From Vanessa cardui (Eukaryota > Arthropoda > Insecta > Lepidoptera > Nymphalidae): a DNA stretch of 64,000 bases. The stretch is from NCBI RefSeq assembly GCF_905220365.1, contig NC_061124.1, positions 15,874,501 to 15,938,500 of the forward strand, given 5' to 3'. Positions 57,994-64,000 of this stretch are shown piece after piece. The notes under the pieces are model-generated. The model did no database searches. It worked only from the letters and a program-made list of their open reading frames with translations, and had not been told where the DNA came from. Positions within the stretch are counted from its first letter, which is position 1. Each line of letters opens with the position of its first letter. The position numbers were made by a program, and so were the translations under genes.

Positions 57994-58306
57994 CACGTCG
58001 CCTTCAACAGTCTGTAAATAAGCCACTGCTGTGCTAAGGCCTCTTCTCCCTTGAGGAGAAGGCTTTGGAACATATTATATTACGTTGTTCCAGTGCGGGT
58101 TGGTGTAATACATGTGGCAGAATTTCTAAGAAATTAGACACATGTAGGTTTAATCACGATATTTGCCTTCACCGACGAGCACAAGATAAATTATTAACAC
58201 AAATTAAGCACATGAGTATTCAGTGGTGCTTGCCTGGTTTTGAACCCGTAATCAACGGTTAACAATAATATTTGCACACATTCCAACTACCGGGCCATTT
58301 GGGTTC
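57994..58306 (-). mobile_element. tRNA-derived SINE (Metulj-like), copy 8
   Basis: Minus strand, diverged; the head has an inserted AACAATAATATTTGCACAC-like change at 58260. TSD TTGTTAATAA lies at 57984-57993 and 58307-58316. The tail has decayed to ACACGTCGCCTTC. Confidence 0.75.
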
Positions 58307-58316
58307 TTGTTAATAA

Positions 58317-61029
58317 TAATAATTTAATTAAATAACTCTCGTCCAACGTCTCGAATAACCTCTACGCAATAAAGATCTAGAATAAATCAAATAAAATCAT
58401 CTTAGTCGACACGCATTGGTTTAAACTGTGGCCCGTTTATTAGTATTCCCATTATAAATATCATTGTTTACAATTCATCATGATATTTACTGTAATTAAA
58501 GGGATAGTTGGCACTTTGTTACGTGCTTTTGTTGAGAGAATTACTAATTTATATACGTATTCTTATGTGTTGTTAAATTTGTGATAGAATTCAGTATAAC
58601 AATAGTTCAGAGCTTCGGGTTTAGTTGATATTATTTGAGTTAATAAAATTTCATCTAGACGACAATAGATATGATCGCCGATAAAGACAATGTGCGTTTC
58701 AGCCACCGTTCGAAATAATAAACAAAAGCGTTGTTTTGAAATTGTAACGGATATAAAATAATATAACTTATTTCAAAATCAATGCAATAAATTATTTAAG
58801 TATCAATTACTTTATTAATGACAGTTACAAATTATGGATTGACTTACTGAATAAATACTTGAATAGAAATTTTATTTGAAATGACAAGTTGGATGTAAAG
58901 ACAAGCTTCTCTAACGCTGAAAACGTGCTGCGGGTTTATTCGATTTTTAAATATATCTCAGATCGAATTACAGTTCCATCAATCACAATTAATACAACAT
59001 TCTTACAAACACACCAACACAAATAAACATAGAGATTTATGATATTGATATAACACATACATAACTCGCGTAAAACGTACGAATTTATCACGCGAAAATC
59101 ATCAATTTCGTTAAATCAAACCATCCGTTATATTTTTAAATGTTCGCGTGCGAAACCGCGCCGGTGTTTGCTCGTCTCGATACAATCGGCTAAAACGCGT
59201 ATTTCATCCGACGTCTATAGTAATCAATGATGATCCGAATTCGCGGGAAAGTCTTGATCACATTATCCGCTCTGATGGGCCTCGCCAGTGAAAGTGCTAG
59301 GCGCTAGGCGACAGCACACCTAGACTAAAAGACTAGATCACTTAACCCAGTTTTTTTAACTGACAGTAGACACAAAGAGCATAACGTATGTTTATAATTT
59401 GTAAATATTTAAGTTAAACGCATAAACGTAACGATAGTACGAATTTTTTTTTTAATAACGATAAGTTAAACGAGATTACTTTCACGTTGGTCTTGTTGGA
59501 GCTCAAGCAAAATTGATTTAAAACGTAAATAGAAAGCTAAATAAATACTTTTATAGTTGGAACGCGATGACTTCAAATTTATCTTAAAGCAGGCTACTCA
59601 CATTCGTATGTAATACTAATATTAGTAATATTTAATATTACATTCGAACAAATTTGTTTGTATGGATTTAATGAATATGTTACAGAAATAGATTATAAAC
59701 CTGAATAGTTCATTCGGTACACCTTCAAAATCCCATTCCTTCTCAAGCGAGCGAAGATGCGGACTAATACTATTAAACCTCTGAATCTGATTATAATGTA
59801 TTGACAGCGGAAGCAAATTTAGGTTATTTTTGTAAAAATGCACATAATTGTGAAAAATACGCGACCAATCGATTATAATAAATCGATACATTAGCTCAAA
59901 TGATTAAGTCAAATATTTTGCAACTTTCTGCTCATCGAATTTTAAACTGACATTTTATTCAAATATCTTTAGAAAAAAGTGAAATGTAATTGTAATGGAC
60001 AAAAGTTGCTCCGTTTTATAAAAGGAGTCGAGTGATATTCTATCAGTGAGATTGGATTGAGAGGATGGTTGAAAATTTTAAAACGTACAAGATCACTTAT
60101 AAGAATTATTTTCGATCCGCAAAAAGCAAACGTCAGATATTAATATTATAATATTCATTAAATTAAAAAATACATTAAATGTATGCGTAGTTTTTGGCAC
60201 GTATCACAGCTGCATAGAGCAAGCTGCTGCTAACGTTTGTATGATTTTAGCATCTATCAGTTTATAAAATATATCCATACTGTGAGGACAGCTGTTAACC
60301 TATGACACATGACCGAATAAGTAGATTTTACGAAATGGCACGAGTTCCTTGTTTGATTTCAAAAGAATAATAATATTTTTATTTTTGTTTCATAACCGTG
60401 TAACCGTTTAAATACTTCGCATGATGTCTTAAGCTCTCGTTGAACTCTTTTATTAGTAAATCTGGAAATGACGCATCTTGGTACTAAATTTTACATTCAA
60501 TATTTATTTCAATTGTTTTAAAACAATTATTAAGCTATTAATTATGCTATAATAACATTGTTTTGGTGAATATGATGATGATAATAATGCCTCGAAATTT
60601 AACAGAAACATTTTGGTACATTTTGCTAAATAAAACTTACGGTAACTACATTTTGAATAACGCGTAATTCTTATAGGGTATATTGTAATTTGAAATTGAA
60701 ACAAAGATATCAATGTTGTGGAGTAACGTTTTAATTGGTTGCTGTCAAATGTCTTGATAAAAGATCATTAGGTTAGTTATTAAAAGTTAAACGGTAATTT
60801 ATATCTTAAGTACGTAGTCCAATCTGTAACATCTCCCTAGCCTTGAGGTAGGTTAGCTTAGTTCTGTAGACATCAGCCGCCATTGTAGTGAATCAGCGCC
60901 GTGAAAATCGAAAACTTGATCGCACTCAAGCGACTTTCAATCTTATTGCTAACATCCAAGATCGAAAATTATTAGAGGCACTTACGACCTACCGTTTATG
61001 AGCTGACTTTACGCCACTGACACACTTCC
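58317..61029. other. Noncoding AT-rich DNA
   Basis: No supported gene or repeat. 59255-59325 is GC-richer (GGGCCTCGCCAGTGAAAGTG, GGCGCTAGGCGACAGC), of unknown nature. Confidence 0.4.
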
Positions 61030-61255
61030 GTGTGGGTACCGTTAGCTGGCCCTGTTCCGTTCACCCCTCTCTTTCACTCTCGTTTGCGTCGCGTACGTTT
61101 TATTTGCTATCTCGCTCATCAGGCGACAAATTTTCGATGCGGGCGCGAGTGTGGGTTGGCCCAAAAATTAAATTCGTGATAGGATTTTTTAAGAATTCGT
61201 TGGTGGGGTTGGCGCTGGCATATTGGTCATTGGGTCACGTGTCTTGAAGCCTTGT
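61030..61255. promoter_or_regulatory. CT/CpG-rich block, possible promoter of the minus-strand zinc-finger gene
   Basis: CCCCTCTCTTTCACTCTCGT, TTGCGTCGCGTACG and GATGCGGGCGCGAGTGTG. It lies about 5 kb upstream (in the minus sense) of the zinc-finger exon, so it is a plausible first exon or promoter, but no start, donor or TATA could be fixed. Confidence 0.25.
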
Positions 61256-62376
61256 CGAAGAGTACAGACCACACAAGACATGAGATATCAATATTTATTA
61301 TCACCTTTTCAGTTACTTTATGACGTATATAATTAAATGAAGATATTTAAATTGAATTAGCGGTTTCTTAAAGGAGAACAGATGAATGAAAATATTTAAA
61401 TCCGTTAGCGAACACAACGCATTGTTAATGGAACACCAACCTCTTGTTATAGTTTATGTAAGAGAAATTGATAATCTCAGTACTAACTTATATTGTTATT
61501 TATTAACTAATATAATCATTCAGCATATTTCCGGTCTACTATTTCTCACAGTGTATTTGTGTTTAATTCGTACTACTTGTTTTATCTTGATAAGAAGTCT
61601 ATGTCCGTCGGCAAGTATCAAGATCTTCAAAAGCTTAATTTCTCATAGAATTATACAAGCTATGAAGCGTGTACTGAATTTTATGAACACATATTACAGG
61701 TTAAAAGTTGCCTTTACATAAACAAATGAAATAAATTTATTTTAAATTTACTAATTAAACGCAAGTATGCGTAAAATATAACACCTTTATCTTAAAAAAA
61801 AAAACTGAGATTCAATGTTACATACTTACTACCTGCTGGAAAAATATAGCAAATAATATATTGATTCAGATACTAAATGAATATTGTTTAAATTAATGTC
61901 ATTGTTTATTATCAGCGTATATTTCAAGACTTTTTCAGCAATGTATTGATTATTAACTATATTTATAGTTCAACTATGTTAATTAAATATTTCATTCAAA
62001 CGTGTGAGTATTTGTATAACTGTTAAATAAAAGTTGGAACAAGTTTTTCATCTAATTATAATGTTTATATATCAAATACCTAGCTTTTAACGGGACATCA
62101 TGACTATTCAAAGATAACAAATATAATATTATTAATATTGTTATATAGACGGTTTAGTTAACGTCACTTATATTTGAATCGGCAATTTTCCAGCCTGGTT
62201 GTGTTTGCACTCCCGTGCCGTAGCACGTAAAGCATTGAAAGTGAATCGAGAGGGCACTAGTGTTTGCGCGCATATATGTGAACTTTAAGTACTAACTGAG
62301 AATCTGACTGATATCGGTCACAAGATCATATTTAGTCGGCATACAAAAAGCTGTTTCAATTTTATAATAAACGAAA
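61256..62376. other. Noncoding AT-rich DNA
   Basis: No feature recognised. A small GC patch at 62190-62270 (TTTGCACTCCCGTGCCGTAG) is unexplained. Confidence 0.4.
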
Positions 62377-62568
62377 TCTATACAAATTTTATAAATGGGA
62401 AAGTAACCCTGTCTGTGTCTCTGTCGCTCTTTCAGGACCAATCTGCTGAACTGAACTTGATGAAATTTGGTATGAAGCAAACTGGAACTCCAAGAAAGAA
62501 CATTGGGCTAATTTGACAAATGACAACCAACGCCTTTAAATGCAAGCGAAGCCCCGGCCAACTACTAG
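62377..62568 (+). mobile_element. Non-autonomous Helitron
   Basis: A|TCTATACAAATTTTATAAAT at the start; AGCGAAGCCCCGGCCAACTA then CTAG|T at the end. Contains TTGATGAAATTTGGTATGAA, shared with 17556 and the reversed 50955 copy. Confidence 0.7.
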
Positions 62569-64000
62569 TGTACTATTAATATAATATATGATTCACTGAT
62601 AAATATACTTATATCTTTGATAACAAAAAAGTCCTTTACGGTGAGCTAGCGGTAACAGCCACACACGGAGTAATTAATGTTGTTTGTTTATCTGCTTGCG
62701 CGCATAACCGTGAAATCTATTATTATTGAAGTTATTTAGATCGAAAAACATATGAAATATTATAAAAATAATATTAACCTAAGCGAAGTTAAAGTAAAAT
62801 AAAATACAGTACCTCGTCGTCCCAATCCAATTCATCACAAATCAAAATATAAGAGCACAAAATGAAAAACAAAATTCCATCTTTCACAACGCACAACGTG
62901 ACCGCACAGAAACTTGACACCAAATGGAAGATCTATCATTTAACATTACCTGTAAACTAATTCTAAAAACAAAACAATACATTTCGAACCAAAACTGTAA
63001 AAATTCAAAATAAATCAAAGGAATTTCACCTTAATGGTGACAGCTGTAAGGTTGATATGGTTTGCGAAAACCGCTCATGACAAAAAGGCGGTATCTATGA
63101 TCCTAATTGCCTAATAAAGTCGGCATAACTACATGTACCGTTATGGGCCTAAAATAATATTTAGGGTTTATTGCAGTGTATATAATTTAGTTTCAGTTAT
63201 TACCGTAAGTTTACAATTTTAAAATGATTTTTGACCAGTCGGCTCAGTTGTTAAACACCTGAATTTTAGCAGATGATAGCGGGTTCATACCTTTTTATTC
63301 AACTAGCGGTAAACAATAATAATGTAATACATTTCGTGAAATTACTTCATCAGAACTGGAAGCGTGATGAAATAAGCCAAAAACCATCCCAAAGGATCAG
63401 GTCAGAAGAGGAGACTACATTGGAGAACATGTTATAGTTATTGCTATACTTTATTTAATGGTATATGAACCAAAAGTAAAGTCCTTATATCTTGCCGAAC
63501 CCCTCAGGCGCTAAGTATCGATATTTAATGAATTTAATAAAATAATATCCGATTATTCGCTAAGTGAGGTATGACCGTTGCAAACACAGTTTTTAAAATA
63601 ACCTTTAAAGTTTATTTTAAACACGCATCACGTGAAATTTAATGGACGGATTATTCATGAACTCGGCGCAGTAGTGGCTTATAATTTTGGACAATATGTA
63701 GGATATTATCTTTATTGCTAAATATGAAATTTATTTACGAGTTATTTTTAAAAATCTGCTCATCAATTTTTCAAATATGTGAAGCTTCTAAATTTAAATT
63801 ACCCGACATATACATTAGTACACGGTTTAATTTTATTTAAAATTAATAAATAAATAAAGTTATTTCAAAGAAATAATTAAGTAAATAAAAATTGCTCCAT
63901 ATACTGTTAAAAAATAAATTCAAATCACATTTATCGTGTACTAAAATAAATATTTAAATACAAACAATACTGTTTTGTTTCATTTATATAACAGTAAACT
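62569..64000. other. Noncoding AT-rich DNA
   Basis: A weak tRNA-like SINE head may lie at 63236-63295 (GGCTCAGTTGTTAAACACCT, GCGGGTTCATACC). Nothing else recognised to the window end. Confidence 0.35.

Noticed and set aside
57667..58026. 119-codon minus-strand frame
   Set aside because: Overlaps a SINE and its target duplication at the right end; no domain.
61386..61721. 111-codon plus-strand frame
   Set aside because: Hydrophobic, AT-driven composition with no recognisable family; poly-A/T-rich surroundings.

Overview
This 64 kb window is AT-rich, intron-rich eukaryotic DNA from a lepidopteran, most likely a nymphalid butterfly. Two things point there. The coding exons resemble moth and butterfly 2-Cys peroxiredoxin and Nanos. 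The noncoding DNA is full of repeat types typical of butterflies: tRNA-headed SINEs of the Metulj type, non-autonomous Helitrons flanked A|TC...CTAG|T, LINE 3' tails and foldback MITEs. No species can be named from the sequence alone.

Layout. (1) 1-6650: the 3' three exons (+) of a typical 2-Cys peroxiredoxin; the N-terminal exon is not seen and must lie left of the window. The introns carry a Helitron, a MITE, a retroposon with a SINE nested in it, a tandem duplication and a long-TIR element. (2) 6650-9600: intergenic, with a second copy of an intronic peroxiredoxin segment and a TIR element. (3) 9779-15807: a complete seven-exon nanos gene (+), 296 codons, with both CCHC fingers in exon 6; its 3' UTR holds a tandemly duplicated hairpin and ends near an AATAAA at 16881. 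(4) 16.9-54.4 kb: about 37 kb with no convincing protein-coding gene. It holds SINEs, hAT MITEs, Helitrons, LINE tails, a 590 bp foldback element with 221 bp arms, a LINE coding remnant, and a few CpG-rich islands that could be promoters or untranslated exons. (5) 54446-55922: the last coding exon (-) of a C2H2 transcription factor with two C-terminal fingers; its upstream exons were not found. (6) 55.9-64 kb: upstream intronic or flanking DNA of that gene, with further repeats.

The peroxiredoxin is a cytosolic peroxide-removing enzyme. Nanos is a germline translational repressor acting with Pumilio and the CCR4-NOT deadenylase. The zinc-finger protein is a presumed nuclear regulator. Nothing indicates that they work in one pathway.

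The most striking pattern is retroposons sitting directly against intron 3' ends. Three insertions with clear 14-15 bp target-site duplications end 7, 10 and 21 bases before nanos exon 2, nanos exon 4 and the first visible peroxiredoxin exon, and a fourth repeat runs into the acceptor of nanos exon 7. Other points of interest are a one-residue-shorter first Nanos finger (H-x9-C), a possible NOT1-binding FxxW motif, and duplicated hairpins with CTCF-like cores in the nanos 3' UTR.
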